From the NCBI RefSeq assembly GCF_006569185.2, contig NZ_VIGC02000039.1, positions 1 through 50,002 of the forward strand: a stretch of DNA of 50,002 bases, written 5' to 3'. A program made the translations under genes and the position numbers. This DNA comes from Litorilinea aerophila. GTDB lineage: Bacteria > Chloroflexota > Anaerolineae > Caldilineales > Caldilineaceae. The notes under the pieces were generated by a model that was given only the letters and a program-made list of their open reading frames with translations, ran no database searches and had not been told where the DNA came from. Shown piece after piece: positions 30,308 to 39,884 of this stretch. Numbering within the stretch: the stretch's first letter is position 1; every line of letters begins with the position of its first letter.

Positions 30308-30510
30308 CGTTTCAACCATCCTGACGCCTCCAAAACAACATCTCAAAAACCGTAGTGGGCCAGAAGTAGAGCCTCGGCCGCAGAACGCCCACCACCAGTG
30401 GGATACTTCTTCCCAGCGTTCTCTGCCTCTCAATGCCCCTGCGGGAATCGTCCCCATCTGAAGCACTTATTGATCACATCAGCACTTGTCACCTGAAAGG
30501 AGTCACATCC

Positions 30511-32886
30511 ATGCCCCACGCACCCCATTCGGATCGGCCGGAGGGCCGCGCCACGTCCACAGCCAGCCGCAAGGCCAACTGGCGGGCCATCTGGGTTCTC
30601 TGCCTGGTGGCCGGCCTCTTCGTCCTGGCCGGCCACCAGGTGGTCCGCTCCCAGACCGGCCAGCCGGACGACCTGCCCAACTTCAGCAACACCGTCCGCA
30701 TCACCAAGTTCGCCTCGCCGGCGGCAGAGGCCGGCTTCAATTTCAGCTGTGAGGGCTGCCCCAATCAGGCAGACAGCAGCTTCACCCTGACCGACACAGT
30801 GCCCGGCCAGATTTCGGTCGAGCAGTACCGGGACATCAGCGGCACCAACCCCATCACCATCACAGAACTGACCCCGCCGGGCGGCTACCAGCTCTACAAG
30901 ATCGAATGCCTGGCCCAGGCCGGCGACGATCCCCTGCCCCTGGATCCCTGGGCCTACCAGGTGGTGGGCAGCAGCGTGGTGGTCACCGCCAGCATCACGG
31001 AGCTGGGCAAAGCCTACTGCAACTTCTACAACGCCATTCCCACCGACATCACCATCGTCAAAGTGGCCACGCCCAGCGTGGGCAGCGACTATGTCTTCTC
31101 CGGCACCCTGGGGCAGTTCACCCTGGATGATGCCGACCCTGATGACGGGGACAGCATCACCAACACCCAGGTTTTCAGCAACCTCTTGCCCGGCTCCTAC
31201 GACATCTACGAGATTTTGCCGCCAGGCAGCAACGCGCTGGAAAGCCTGGTCTGCAGCGTCCACGACAAGGCGGTGGAATTTGGCCCGGCTGTGGTCGCCC
31301 AGGCCGACCCCACGACCGCCGGCTACGCGACCGACTTGTCCAACGACGGCACACCCGACACCGCCTGTGATGGCTGCGCCCCCTACGTCAGCAACAGCCC
31401 CAACGCGGAGAATCAAGGTGTGCTGGAATTTATGTTGCCCGACCCGGTTGCGCCCACCGACGGCGCGATCCTGAAGCTCCACCTGGGCATGCGCAACATT
31501 GTGAGCCCACCCCTGAGCGTCTCCCTCTACGGCTACGTGGGCAACGGCACCGTGGAGAATGGCGACTTCGATGCGGGGAGCCTGATCGCCACCTTTACCA
31601 TCTCCAACGAGGCCGTCGTGGCCATCGACGTCACGGACTTCATCTCGACCCAGCTGGCCAACAACGTGGGCACGGTAGGCTTTGGGCTACGCCTGCCGGG
31701 GGAAGATCCCTCGGACTTTTTCCTGGATGACCTGAACCCCTCCCTCGGGCAGACGCCCGGTGTCCTGCATCTGACCACCTCCACCGGGCGGCGCATCGAG
31801 CTGGAGGGTGGCCGGCCGGTGGTCTGCACCTTCGGCAACCGGGAGGGGAACGGCCGCATCACCGTGGATAAGGTGACCTTCCCCGCAGGCAGCCCGGCCG
31901 AATTTTCCTTCAGCCTCAATGGGGGCCCCAACCAGATTCAAACCGGCTTCGTGATCAGCGACACGGCGCCCCCCTTTGACAGCGGTCCCCTGGCGCCAGG
32001 CACCTACAGCCTGACCATGGAGACCCTGGCCGGCTGGAATGTCACCGCGGTCCTTTGCACCGACGGGGTGAACGAATACGACCCCTCGGCCATCTCCCTG
32101 CCAGCCGGCGTCACTGTCGCCTGCACCTTCACCTGCACCCAACAGAGCACCATCGTGGTGGACAAGCTCACCATGCCCGCCGGTGACACCACCCCCTTCT
32201 CCATGACCCTGGATGGCCAGGCGCTGTCGTCGCCCATCCAGTTCCAGCTGAGTGACGGCAGCACGCCCTTCACCACCGACCTGGATCCCGGCCTCTACAG
32301 CCTGACAGAGGCAGCGGTGCCCGGGTGGGCGCTGACGGCGGCCGCCTGCAGCGACAGCAGCCCCCTGGACGCCATCGATCTGGAGCCGGGAGAAACCGTC
32401 ACCTGCACCCTCACCAACAGCCAGATGTCCGTGGCCGTCACCAAGACCGTGGGGCTGGATGCCACCAGCTGTGGCGCGAGCAGCCAGCTCACCGTGGCGC
32501 CGGGCACGCCGGTCTACTTCTGCGTGACCCTGGAGAACACGGGTCATGTTACCCTAAGCGACCACGTCCTGGTAGACCAGGCTGTGGGGCTCAACGTCAC
32601 CTTCCCGTACACGCTGCCGCCGGGCGCCCAGGTCCAGATCACCAACGACATGTTGACTTCCCTGGACCTCCCTCCCCTGCTGGGGCCCATCACAGCCACC
32701 AGTGACATCTCCAATACGGTCATCATCACCAGCGGCCAGGGTACCAGCAACCCCATCACCCGCCAGGCCCAGGCCACGGTGACCATTCCGCCCACGGCAC
32801 TGGAGGGGGATGATCAACCGGCCCGGCCAGAAGAGGCAGGCGAGAACCGGATCTACCTGCCCCTCATCGGGGCGGACATGCCATAG
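30511..32886 (+). CDS. Secreted surface protein with SpaA/CNA-B-like and DUF11-like domains
   Basis: 791 residues from the ATG at 30511, chosen because AAAGGAG lies 8 nt upstream (the frame opens at 30433 without one). A signal-anchor of about residues 23-42 (AIWVLCLVAGLFVLAGHQVV) leads to repeated prealbumin-like units of the form I-T-V-D-K-x-T-x-P-A-G ... F-x-F-S-L ... P-G-x-Y-S-L-T-E (ITVDKVTFPAG, IVVDKLTMPAG). A middle segment of about 270-420 looks like an unrelated beta domain. Near the C-terminus a DUF11-like unit begins VAVTKTVGLDATSCG. Many conserved Cys pairs are present. The protein ends IYLPLIGADMP, with no LPXTG or membrane anchor. Likely an outer-surface structural or adhesive protein; exact role unknown. 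Confidence 0.8.
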   Translation: MPHAPHSDRPEGRATSTASRKANWRAIWVLCLVAGLFVLAGHQVVRSQTGQPDDLPNFSNTVRITKFASPAAEAGFNFSCEGCPNQADSSFTLTDTVPGQISVEQYRDISGTNPITITELTPPGGYQLYKIECLAQAGDDPLPLDPWAYQVVGSSVVVTASITELGKAYCNFYNAIPTDITIVKVATPSVGSDYVFSGTLGQFTLDDADPDDGDSITNTQVFSNLLPGSYDIYEILPPGSNALESLVCSVHDKAVEFGPAVVAQADPTTAGYATDLSNDGTPDTACDGCAPYVSNSPNAENQGVLEFMLPDPVAPTDGAILKLHLGMRNIVSPPLSVSLYGYVGNGTVENGDFDAGSLIATFTISNEAVVAIDVTDFISTQLANNVGTVGFGLRLPGEDPSDFFLDDLNPSLGQTPGVLHLTTSTGRRIELEGGRPVVCTFGNREGNGRITVDKVTFPAGSPAEFSFSLNGGPNQIQTGFVISDTAPPFDSGPLAPGTYSLTMETLAGWNVTAVLCTDGVNEYDPSAISLPAGVTVACTFTCTQQSTIVVDKLTMPAGDTTPFSMTLDGQALSSPIQFQLSDGSTPFTTDLDPGLYSLTEAAVPGWALTAAACSDSSPLDAIDLEPGETVTCTLTNSQMSVAVTKTVGLDATSCGASSQLTVAPGTPVYFCVTLENTGHVTLSDHVLVDQAVGLNVTFPYTLPPGAQVQITNDMLTSLDLPPLLGPITATSDISNTVIITSGQGTSNPITRQAQATVTIPPTALEGDDQPARPEEAGENRIYLPLIGADMP

Positions 32887-32942
32887 CGGCCCAACCCGGG
32901 AGGGCCTCCGACAACGAGCGGCCAACAACCCTGCACATTCAA

Positions 32943-32981
32943 AATCGCCGGGGGACGGAACCCATCCGTCCCCCGGCGATT
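32943..32981. terminator. Bidirectional terminator between convergent genes
   Basis: AATCGCCGGGGGACGGA (32943-32959) and TCCGTCCCCCGGCGATT (32965-32981) form a perfect 17-bp stem with a 5-nt loop, between the surface protein (plus) and the ConA-like gene (minus). Confidence 0.85.
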
Positions 32982-33015
32982 CATCTTGTGCGCCCTCTAT
33001 CAGCACTTTCTATTA

Positions 33016-33825
33016 CTACACGAAAGAATCGCTTCCCCGCGAGACCGTGACGGCGGCGATCTCCAGCCACTGTTCCCGGTCACAGCCCACCAGCCCATGG
33101 GCGAAACGCCCCTGGGGCGTCACCACCATGTACTGGTTGTCCAGCCAGATCACCAGGCCGGCCGGTCCACAGGGGGCGGTGGCACAGGCGAGGATCAGCG
33201 TCTCATCCACCCAAAAGCGTGCCCGACCTTTTTCCCACACAATGCGATAGGTGTGCCAGTCGGTCATGGCAGTGGGCACCAGGGCTTCGCAGACACCCAT
33301 GGCCGCCTGCCCCACCGGCCACAGGCGCCGGTAAAGCCAGGGCCAGCGCATCAGGGGCAACGCCAGGGGAGCCGTGGGCAGCAAAAGGAGAAACGGCCAG
33401 CGGCTGGCGTCGATGGTGGCCGCCTTCCAGCCGTGGCCCGGCACGCCCGCGGCCAGGGCCATGTTCGAAGGCGGCGAGCTAAAAAAGAACCAGATGGCCT
33501 GGGGCAGGGCCGGCCACCGGCGCCCGGTCATCCAGAAGGGGTCATTCCAAAAACCGAAGCCAGCCGTCCCTTTCAGCTCGCTATGGCTATGCGAAAACCT
33601 GGCGCGCACAGTCAGGGACACCGGCGGTCGCCAGGGAAAACGGCGCCGGGGCAACCCCTGGTAGTCGTCCAGCTGGGCATTGCTGTACACGAGCCCTGGG
33701 CACGCGCCCCGCACCAGCCGCAGACCGGTCGGCCCGGCCTCCACCCGGCCGCTGCCCACGGTGTGGCGGTGATGCCGCCCTCCGCCCAGCCAATCAGACA
33801 CAGCGGGCTTCCCTGCTGACTCCAT
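33016..33825 (-). CDS. ConA-like (GH16-like) jelly-roll domain protein
   Basis: About 269 residues from the ATG at 33825 (GGAG 6 nt upstream). The C-terminal half has the concanavalin-A-like pattern GFGFWNDPF, DWHTYRIVWEKGRARFWVDE and GPAGLVIWLDNQYMVVTPQG, as in LamG/GH16-type beta sandwiches. I see no ExDxE-type catalytic motif of GH16, so a binding role or a distant enzyme is possible. A hydrophobic stretch (WPFLLLLPTAPLALPLM) lies mid-protein. The start lies inside the end of the methyltransferase gene (32-bp overlap), which indicates co-translation of the two. Confidence 0.65.
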   Translation of the reverse strand: MESAGKPAVSDWLGGGRHHRHTVGSGRVEAGPTGLRLVRGACPGLVYSNAQLDDYQGLPRRRFPWRPPVSLTVRARFSHSHSELKGTAGFGFWNDPFWMTGRRWPALPQAIWFFFSSPPSNMALAAGVPGHGWKAATIDASRWPFLLLLPTAPLALPLMRWPWLYRRLWPVGQAAMGVCEALVPTAMTDWHTYRIVWEKGRARFWVDETLILACATAPCGPAGLVIWLDNQYMVVTPQGRFAHGLVGCDREQWLEIAAVTVSRGSDSFV

Positions 33826-34501
33826 CGGCCACTCCCTGCGATCCCGGGGCCAGATTGGCCACCAGCACAGCCACCCGGGCCGGTCCATCCACCACCTCAT
33901 TCCACGTGGGGGTGAAGCCTGCTGCCACCAGCCGCGCCTCCCACGTGGAGACCTGCCTGCTGGAAGGGCGGCCGTAGAAGGCGGGCATCAGGCGGCGCCA
34001 GGGGGAAGTCAGGTCCACCCACAGGCCCACCACCACCAGGCGCCCCGTGGGCGGCCGCAGGACTCGCCTGCATTCATCCAGGGTTTTCTCCTCCAGGATG
34101 TAGGGAGCTGGGAAGGTGGCCAACACCCAATCCATGCTCGCATCGGCCAGGGGCAGGGCCTGGGCTCGGGCCTGCAGGCGGATAGGGGGCTGCGGGCATC
34201 TGGCGAACCGCCGCCGGGTCACCTGCTGCATGGCCCAGGAAGGCTCCACCCCGATCACAGGTCCGATCCCACGGTGGGTCAACTCTGCCAGGAGCGCGCC
34301 GGTACCGAATCCCAGCTCCACGCCCGGCCCGGGGCCGATGAAATCCAGAGCCAGCCGGCGCCAATGGGGCCAACGCCCTGCACTGACCGACAGGCTCACC
34401 CAGTCATAGGCCCAGGCCAGTTCATGGTACAGGCGCTGGCAGGCCCAGGCATAGGCCCGGCTGCAAAGCCGGCCCATGGCATCGTCTATCCAGCGAGGCA
34501 T
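33794..34501 (-). CDS. Class I SAM-dependent methyltransferase
   Basis: 235 residues from the ATG at 34501 (GGGAGG 5 nt upstream). Motif I GVELGFGTGALLAELT, motif II-like VIGVEPSWAM, and the post-motif block ALPLADASMDWVLATFPAPY place it with UbiE/Methyltransf_11 proteins. The substrate is unknown. First gene of a two-gene unit with the ConA-like protein, downstream of tRNA-Lys on the same strand. Confidence 0.88.
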   Translation of the reverse strand: MPRWIDDAMGRLCSRAYAWACQRLYHELAWAYDWVSLSVSAGRWPHWRRLALDFIGPGPGVELGFGTGALLAELTHRGIGPVIGVEPSWAMQQVTRRRFARCPQPPIRLQARAQALPLADASMDWVLATFPAPYILEEKTLDECRRVLRPPTGRLVVVGLWVDLTSPWRRLMPAFYGRPSSRQVSTWEARLVAAGFTPTWNEVVDGPARVAVLVANLAPGSQGVADGVSREARCV

Positions 34502-34688
34502 CCGTTCCTCCCACGTTGCCCATGCAACCACACCGGCATGCTGCCGGAGGACTGTTCACGACGCCCCCTGCTTTGGAACGTAACCAGCTCAGTGGGTCAA
34601 ATGGGGGCAAAAACATGGGGCGCTACCTCTCTCGCTCCCTACATCCAGGGCTCAAGAGCGGTAACGCCCCTGCGTCTCACAATTCAGG

Positions 34689-34762
<74 letters not shown>

Positions 34763-34789
34763 AGACCGATTCATTTCATGAACAGGTTC

Positions 34790-34818
34790 AGTATACCGTT
34801 TTGGGGCCACTCTGTCAA
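34790..34818 (-). promoter_or_regulatory. Promoter of tRNA-Lys
   Basis: On the minus strand TTGACA (34818-34813), a 17-bp spacer and TATACT (34795-34790): a perfect -35 and a 5/6 -10, about 28 bp before the tRNA 5' end. Confidence 0.85.
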
Positions 34819-34876
34819 AATCCACAGGTGTATAAGTGTACCCCAATACGAATCCCCACAGCCGCGCCCCTGAAAC

Positions 34877-34904
34877 TTGGCTTGCCCTCCATTGCCGGTA
34901 TAAT
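34877..34904 (+). promoter_or_regulatory. Putative promoter of the M29 aminopeptidase gene
   Basis: TTGGCT (34877-34882) and a perfect TATAAT (34899-34904) with a 16-bp spacer, about 110 bp before the aminopeptidase start. Confidence 0.6.
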
Positions 34905-35019
34905 GGAACCAGCATATCACCAACGAAGCCAACCCTGCTGAAGCAGCCCCGCTGCCTTCAGCGCTACCTAAGGCCCGCCCAAAGAGTAGTCAGGGCCCGC
35001 AACGAAAGTGAATCCATCC

Positions 35020-36306
35020 ATGGCTGATTACACCCTGAGCGCACAGCAAGACCGCTACGCCCACCTGCTGGTACGCACCGGCCTAAACCTGCAGCCGGGA
35101 CAATCCCTCCGCATCGGCGCGGAAGTGGCCCACCGGGACTTCGTCCAGCGGGTGGTGGCCGCCGCCTACCAGGCCGGCGCCCGTTACGTCCACGTGGACT
35201 GGCAGGAGCCCCTCACCGCCAAGGCCCGCTACCTCCACAGCGCCCCCGAAAATCTGGAATATCTGCCAGACTACGAGATCGCCCGCCATCGCCAGATGGT
35301 GGAGGAAGGCTGGCCCCGGCTCAGCCTGGTGGGCAACGAGTTCCCAGACATCTTCGACGATGTGGACCCCACCCGGATGCGCCAGGTGGCCGCTGCCCGC
35401 TCCCGCCACCTGAAATTTTACATGCAGGCCGTCATGGCCAACCGCATGCAATGGTGCGTGGCCGCAGTGCCCACCCCCGCCTGGGCCACCAGGGTCTTCC
35501 CCAACCAGCCAGCCGAAGAGGCCATGGAGCGCCTCTGGACCACCATTTTCCGCACCTGTCGCCTGGACCGCGAGGACCCGGTGGCGGCCTGGCGCCAACA
35601 CGACCAACAGCTTAAGCAGGTGGTCACTTTCCTGGCAGCCCGCCAGGTCCAGGCCCTCCACTTCGTGGACAGTACCCCCGGGCCCGACGGGAAACCCCGC
35701 ACCGACCTGACCGTGGGGCTCACCGACCGCCCCCAGTGGCTGGCCGCCTCGGCGGTCACGCCTTCAGGCGTCACCTTCTTTCCCAACATGCCCACGGAAG
35801 AGCTCTTCACCACGCCCCACAACGGCCGTACCCACGGCTGGGTCCGCACGTCCAAACCCACCTTCCCCTTTGACCGGGAAGTGGCCAACGCCTACTTCCG
35901 CTTTGAGGAAGGGGAAGTGGTGGAATTCCACGCCGAGACCGGCCAGGACGTGCTGGCCCAGTTCTTCCAGATCCCGGGGACCCGCCGGCTGGGCGAAGTG
36001 GCGCTGGTGGATGTCCGCTCCCCCGTCAGCCAGGCCGATGTGCTCTTCTATGAAATTCTCTTCGATGAAAACGCTGCCTGCCACATCGCCTTTGGCGAGG
36101 CCTACCCCGGCGGCGTCCAGGGGGGCGACGGCCTCGCACCGGAGGAGCTGGAGGCCCTGGGGGTGAACAAGGCTGACGCCCATCTGGATGTGATGATCGG
36201 GACGCCCACCATGCGGGTGGAGGGCCTCTGCGCCGACGGGAGCCGGGTGACCATCATGGACGCCGGGCAGTTTGTGCCCGAGATCCTGGGAAAGGCCCAG
36301 GGCTGA
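35020..36306 (+). CDS. M29-family metallo-aminopeptidase
   Basis: 428 residues. Fits thermophile aminopeptidase T/S (AmpS-like), which removes N-terminal residues using two metal ions. Diagnostic stretches include [73 protein letters not shown] and the end YPGGVQ. An ATG at 35020 is chosen over a GTG at 35008; neither has a strong ribosome site. The homocysteine methyltransferase gene follows 18 bp later. Confidence 0.92.
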   Translation: MADYTLSAQQDRYAHLLVRTGLNLQPGQSLRIGAEVAHRDFVQRVVAAAYQAGARYVHVDWQEPLTAKARYLHSAPENLEYLPDYEIARHRQMVEEGWPRLSLVGNEFPDIFDDVDPTRMRQVAAARSRHLKFYMQAVMANRMQWCVAAVPTPAWATRVFPNQPAEEAMERLWTTIFRTCRLDREDPVAAWRQHDQQLKQVVTFLAARQVQALHFVDSTPGPDGKPRTDLTVGLTDRPQWLAASAVTPSGVTFFPNMPTEELFTTPHNGRTHGWVRTSKPTFPFDREVANAYFRFEEGEVVEFHAETGQDVLAQFFQIPGTRRLGEVALVDVRSPVSQADVLFYEILFDENAACHIAFGEAYPGGVQGGDGLAPEELEALGVNKADAHLDVMIGTPTMRVEGLCADGSRVTIMDAGQFVPEILGKAQG

Positions 36307-36323
36307 GCCGGCTGCAATGGCCA

Positions 36324-37307
36324 ATGGACGTCCCCACGGAGAGCAACCCGTTGATGGATCGACGATGTCTTGACCCTTTTCTGCAGGAGGCCGGCGTGGT
36401 CATCCTGGACGGCGCGCTGGCCACCGAGCTGGAACGCCGGGGGGCCAACCTGGACGATCCCCTGTGGTCGGCCAGGATCCTGCTGGAGGCCCCAGAGCTG
36501 ATCCGCCAGGTCCACTATGACTATTTCTGCGCCGGCGCGGATGTGGCCATCACCGCCAGCTATCAAGCCACCTTCGAGGGCTTTGCCCGCCGCGGGCTGA
36601 GCCGGGAACAGGCGGAAGAACTCCTGCTGCTGAGCGTGCGGCTGGCCCAGGAAGCCCGGGATCTCTTCTGGGCCGACCCGGCCAACCGCCAGGGACGGAT
36701 TCGTCCCCTGGTGGCCGCGTCCATCGGGCCCTACGGCGCCTACCTGGCCGACGGCTCCGAGTACCGGGGCGACTACGGCCTGTCGGTGGAAGCGCTAATG
36801 GACTTCCACCGGCCGCGCATGGCCGTGCTGGCCGCCAGCGGGGCCGACCTGTTGGCCTGTGAGACCATTCCGTGCCAGGCCGAAGGGGAAGCTCTGGTCC
36901 GGCTGCTGGCCGAATTTCCCCAGGCCGTGGCCTGGCTCAGCTTCAGCTGCTGTGACGACCTCCACGTCTGCCACGGCGAGCCCTTCGCCCGGTGCGTCCG
37001 CCTGGCCAGCCGCTCGGAGCAGGTGATCGCCGTGGGCCTCAACTGCACCCCGCCCCGCCACGTGGAAGCCCTCCTGCGCCACGCGGTCGGGGTCACCGAC
37101 CGCCCCTTGGTGGCCTACCCCAACAGCGGCGAGACATGGGATGCGGAGCATCACTGCTGGGTGGCCGGAAGCGGAGAAACCGACTTTCGGACGCCGGCCC
37201 TGCGCTGGTATGCGGCCGGCGCCCGGCTGATCGGCGGCTGCTGCCGCACCACCCCGGCAGATATCCAGGCCATGGCCCAGGTTCTGCGCCATCGGTCACA
37301 GGTTTGA
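36324..37307 (+). CDS. mmuM: Homocysteine S-methyltransferase
   Basis: 327 residues. [20 protein letters not shown] is the N-terminal family signature, and the zinc-ligand cysteines are in VGLNCTPP and [20 protein letters not shown] and [12 protein letters not shown] also match MmuM-type enzymes, which methylate homocysteine using S-methylmethionine or SAM, rather than the folate-using MetH. The ATG at 36354 ([10 protein letters not shown]) is an equally good start. It sits closely behind the aminopeptidase gene. Confidence 0.9.
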   Translation: MDVPTESNPLMDRRCLDPFLQEAGVVILDGALATELERRGANLDDPLWSARILLEAPELIRQVHYDYFCAGADVAITASYQATFEGFARRGLSREQAEELLLLSVRLAQEARDLFWADPANRQGRIRPLVAASIGPYGAYLADGSEYRGDYGLSVEALMDFHRPRMAVLAASGADLLACETIPCQAEGEALVRLLAEFPQAVAWLSFSCCDDLHVCHGEPFARCVRLASRSEQVIAVGLNCTPPRHVEALLRHAVGVTDRPLVAYPNSGETWDAEHHCWVAGSGETDFRTPALRWYAAGARLIGGCCRTTPADIQAMAQVLRHRSQV

Positions 37308-37744
37308 CAGCCCCGGCTTCAAATGCTATCTTTCTACCTGCCAATGACCCTGGACGCGGAACCTGTTCGCCGCTCCACACGATCATGGGAAACAATGAAC
37401 GGATCTGATCAAACGACCAACCCGGCTGACAGTCAGCCGGACCCAGACAGTCACCTGCCCAACGGTCGCCAGCCGTGGCAGCCCGCTCCTGGCCGGCCGG
37501 GCCGCTCTGGCGCCCCCTGGGCTCGTACGCTGTCTGTTCACAAACAGGATGCCCGACGGCGTCCTCATAGGATTGCTGGCAGAGACGACCTGCAGACGTC
37601 CTGGGCCTGGTTGAGCTGGGGCGCTCCCCGGGTAGCAGCTGGGAGGCAGGGCTCGTCCACGCCAGATCTGGCGCCGTCTGGGTTCAAGACATGAGCCCCC
37701 GCCGGACGACGACTCGATAGCGAGTCAGCCCGGCTAAGACAACA

Positions 37745-37772
37745 ATCACGCCAGATCTGGCTCTGGCGTGAT
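37745..37772. repeat. Perfect 11-bp hairpin
   Basis: ATCACGCCAGA (37745-37755) and TCTGGCGTGAT (37762-37772) with a 6-nt loop. No T run follows, so it may be a processing or regulatory element of the mgtE leader. Confidence 0.5.
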
Positions 37773-37797
37773 ACTCCTCCCAAACCCTCTCCAAGCA

Positions 37798-37823
37798 TGC
37801 CAGCCGCCTCACCCCGGCTGGCA
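37798..37823 (+). terminator. Terminator-like hairpin upstream of mgtE
   Basis: TGCCAGCCG (37798-37806) pairs with CGGCTGGCA (37815-37823), followed by ATTTTG. It is 250 bp upstream of mgtE and could end an upstream transcript or act as an attenuator. Confidence 0.5.
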
Positions 37824-38070
37824 ATTTTGTGCGTAGACCCTGCACCCGGCCTGCCTCGCCCCATCGCCTTCCTGGACGATTCTGCCACAGATGCATCTCC
37901 ATAGGCGGACCTGCCCGGCCGTTCCAGACCGACGGCGGTGTTCGTCGAACGGGATCAAGGTCATCTGTGTCTGCCCGATGCTCACCTCGTGTCCATCGGT
38001 GGTCCTCCCTGCCCGGCCATCCGCCCTGTTGATAGGCTGTTGTAGGAACATTGGAAAGGAGGCAGAGATC

Positions 38071-39423
38071 ATGGTGGATCCCATCAACATCGAAGATGCG
38101 CTGCAGCACATAGAGACCTTGCTGGCAGCCAACGACCTGGACAGTGCGGCGGAATTTCTCCGCAGCCTGCACCCGGCCGACAGCGCAGAGATCCTGAGTA
38201 CCCTGGAGCCGGACATTCAGTCGGCCCTGGTGGCGCGGCTGCAGCCCACCGAGCTGGCCGAAGTGTTGGGCCAGATGGACGAGGACGACGCGGCGGAGGT
38301 GGTGCAGCACATGGATGTGTCCGCCCTGGCCGATGTGCTGGATGAAATGGAGCCGGACGTGGTGGCCGATCTGCTGGGGGAACTGGAGCCCGAAGCGGCC
38401 CACCAATTGCTCCAGGAGATGGACGAAGGGGAAGTGGTGGCGCCCCTCATGGCCTACCCGGAGGATTCCGCCGGCGGCATTATGAATGTGGCGCCACCGT
38501 GCCTGCGCCGTCATATGACGGTGGCCGAGGCGTTTCAATTTATCAAAGAGCATTATCAGGACGCAAACGAAATCTTTTATCTCTACGTGCTGGATCGCTA
38601 CGGCCGCCTGATTGGGGTGGTCAACCTGCGGGCGCTCATTCTGGCCGAGCCGGAGCAGACCATCGAAGAGATCATGGACCGGGACGTGATTTCGGTGCGG
38701 GTGGATGCCGACCAGGAGGAGGTGGCCCAGCTTCTGGCCCGCTATGACCTGCTGGCCCTGCCGGTGGTGGATGCCGAGGACAAGCTGGTGGGCATCATCA
38801 CTGTGGATGACGTGGTGGATGTGCTGGAAGAAGAGGCTACCGAGGACATCTACCGCCTGGCCCAGGTCAGCGAACACGCGGAGATCTTCAGCCCCATCAC
38901 CCAGGCCATCCGCAACCGGCTGCCCTGGCTCTACATCAACCTGGGGACGGCCATCCTGGCCTCCAGCGTGGTCTCCCTCTTCGAGGAGACCATCGCCCAG
39001 GTAGCCCTGCTGGCGACCTTCATGCCCATTGTGGCCGGCCAGGGCGGCAACGCGGGCAACCAGAGTATGACCATCGTGGTTCGTTCCCTGGCCCTGGGGG
39101 AGATTGACGTGGACAGCGCGTGGAAGGCCCTGCGCCACGAGCTAATGCTTGGACTGATCCATGGCGTGCTCTTGGGCGTGACCATCGGCCTGATCGCCTG
39201 GTTCTGGAAAGGAAACCCCTGGCTGGGGGTCATCATCGGGCTGGCCATGCTGGCCAACCTGATCATCGCTGCCATCGTGGGGGTGCTGGTGCCCACCACC
39301 CTGAAACGGCTGAAGGTCGACCCGGCCCTGGCCTCCAGCGTCTTTGTGACCACAGCCACGGACGTCATGGGCTTTGCCATTTTCCTGGGCCTGGCCACCT
39401 ATTTCCTGAACTGGCTGAGATGA
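38071..39423 (+). CDS. mgtE: MgtE magnesium transporter
   Basis: 450 residues from the ATG at 38071, which has AAGGAGG 8 nt upstream; the frame extends to 37891 but that part is spacer. An N-terminal superhelical domain of repeats ([36 protein letters not shown]) comes first, then two CBS domains (about 135-260; [30 protein letters not shown]), then five membrane helices with the pore signature [11 protein letters not shown]. In characterised MgtE the N-terminal and CBS domains bind Mg2+ and close the channel when cellular Mg2+ is high. Followed by a terminator. Confidence 0.96.
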   Translation: MVDPINIEDALQHIETLLAANDLDSAAEFLRSLHPADSAEILSTLEPDIQSALVARLQPTELAEVLGQMDEDDAAEVVQHMDVSALADVLDEMEPDVVADLLGELEPEAAHQLLQEMDEGEVVAPLMAYPEDSAGGIMNVAPPCLRRHMTVAEAFQFIKEHYQDANEIFYLYVLDRYGRLIGVVNLRALILAEPEQTIEEIMDRDVISVRVDADQEEVAQLLARYDLLALPVVDAEDKLVGIITVDDVVDVLEEEATEDIYRLAQVSEHAEIFSPITQAIRNRLPWLYINLGTAILASSVVSLFEETIAQVALLATFMPIVAGQGGNAGNQSMTIVVRSLALGEIDVDSAWKALRHELMLGLIHGVLLGVTIGLIAWFWKGNPWLGVIIGLAMLANLIIAAIVGVLVPTTLKRLKVDPALASSVFVTTATDVMGFAIFLGLATYFLNWLR

Positions 39424-39467
39424 CCGTAGCAGGCAAATCTCAGGTCACCCCGATTCAGCGTCAAGGA

Positions 39468-39499
39468 GACAGAGCCGGCAGTCAAATGTCGGCTCTGTC
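39468..39499 (+). terminator. Terminator after mgtE
   Basis: GACAGAGCCGGCA (39468-39480) pairs with TGTCGGCTCTGTC (39487-39499), with one G-U pair and a 6-nt loop, followed by CTTTCT. Confidence 0.75.
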
Positions 39500-39544
39500 C
39501 TTTCTGGGGCCAATCTGAGGATTTTGGCCTGAAATGAAATCAGC

Positions 39545-39572
39545 CCCCTGAACTTTCGCCCCTGAACTTTCG
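39545..39572. repeat. Exact 14-bp tandem repeat next to a promoter
   Basis: CCCCTGAACTTTCG occurs twice head to tail (39545-39558, 39559-39572), ending 7 bp before a -35 box. That is the usual place for an activator. Confidence 0.7.
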
Positions 39573-39579
39573 TCGGCTC

Positions 39580-39608
39580 TGGACATCTATCTCGGCCAAC
39601 GCTATACT
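39580..39608 (+). promoter_or_regulatory. Near-consensus promoter of an unassigned transcript
   Basis: TGGACA (39580-39585) and TATACT (39603-39608), each 5/6, with a 17-bp spacer. The predicted start is at about 39615, just before an ATG at 39616, and a terminator follows at 39777. Confidence 0.65.
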
Positions 39609-39614
39609 CGGAGC

Positions 39615-39812
39615 TATGGATCCCCATGTCAAAACAGCAAGATACTTAACGCCACGAACCATCAGCGTTCTTACCCTGCTGGTGGCCATAACACTCACTT
39701 TCATTGAGGAATTGGCGCCGGGGGACACCCGTCCCGTGGATAGTGCCCTCAGGAGCGACCACCTAAAGCCTGAAAGAAAAGGTGTGGACCAGTTGGTCCA
39801 CACCTTTTCCCC
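39615..39812 (+). ncRNA. Candidate ~200-nt transcript (small RNA or leaderless small ORF)
   Basis: Bounded by the promoter at 39580-39608 and a strong terminator at 39777-39808. An open frame starts at 39616 (MDPHVKTARYLTPRTISVLT, with a short hydrophobic stretch). It runs through the terminator to 39879, which argues against it being the real product as called. GC content is lower than in neighbouring genes. Not recognised as 6S, SRP or any riboswitch I know. It could also be a leader for the phosphodiesterase gene that begins 73 bp after the terminator. Confidence 0.35.
39777..39808 (+). terminator. Strong intrinsic terminator
   Basis: AAAAGGTGTGGACC (39777-39790) and GGTCCACACCTTTT (39795-39808) form a perfect 14-bp stem with an AGTT loop and a T run. 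Confidence 0.85.
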
Positions 39813-39884
39813 TGTTTCCTCGTCTTCAGCCAGACCTCTCCATACACGAACTCATTTAACCAACACAGAAAGGATTTAGGAGTC

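Larger units (their letters stand above)
37308..38070. other. 760-bp gap with several hairpins, no convincing gene
   Basis: Holds a hairpin CCGGCTGA/TCAGCCGG (37422-37440), a perfect palindrome CGCCAGATCTGGCG (37660-37673), a second hairpin at 37745-37772 and a terminator-like hairpin at 37798-37823. The 15-mer CACGCCAGATCTGGC occurs at 37658 and again at 37747. A plus ORF of 123 codons at 37323-37694 has no family match and odd composition. I looked for a magnesium (M-box) riboswitch before mgtE and did not recognise its conserved strings. Confidence 0.5.

Noticed and set aside
37323-37694. 123-codon plus ORF after mmuM
   Set aside because: No ribosome site, no family, composition unlike neighbours; it overlaps palindromes in the gap.
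37620-37830. M-box magnesium riboswitch before mgtE
   Set aside because: The conserved strings of that riboswitch are not found, and the hairpins do not form its three-helix layout.
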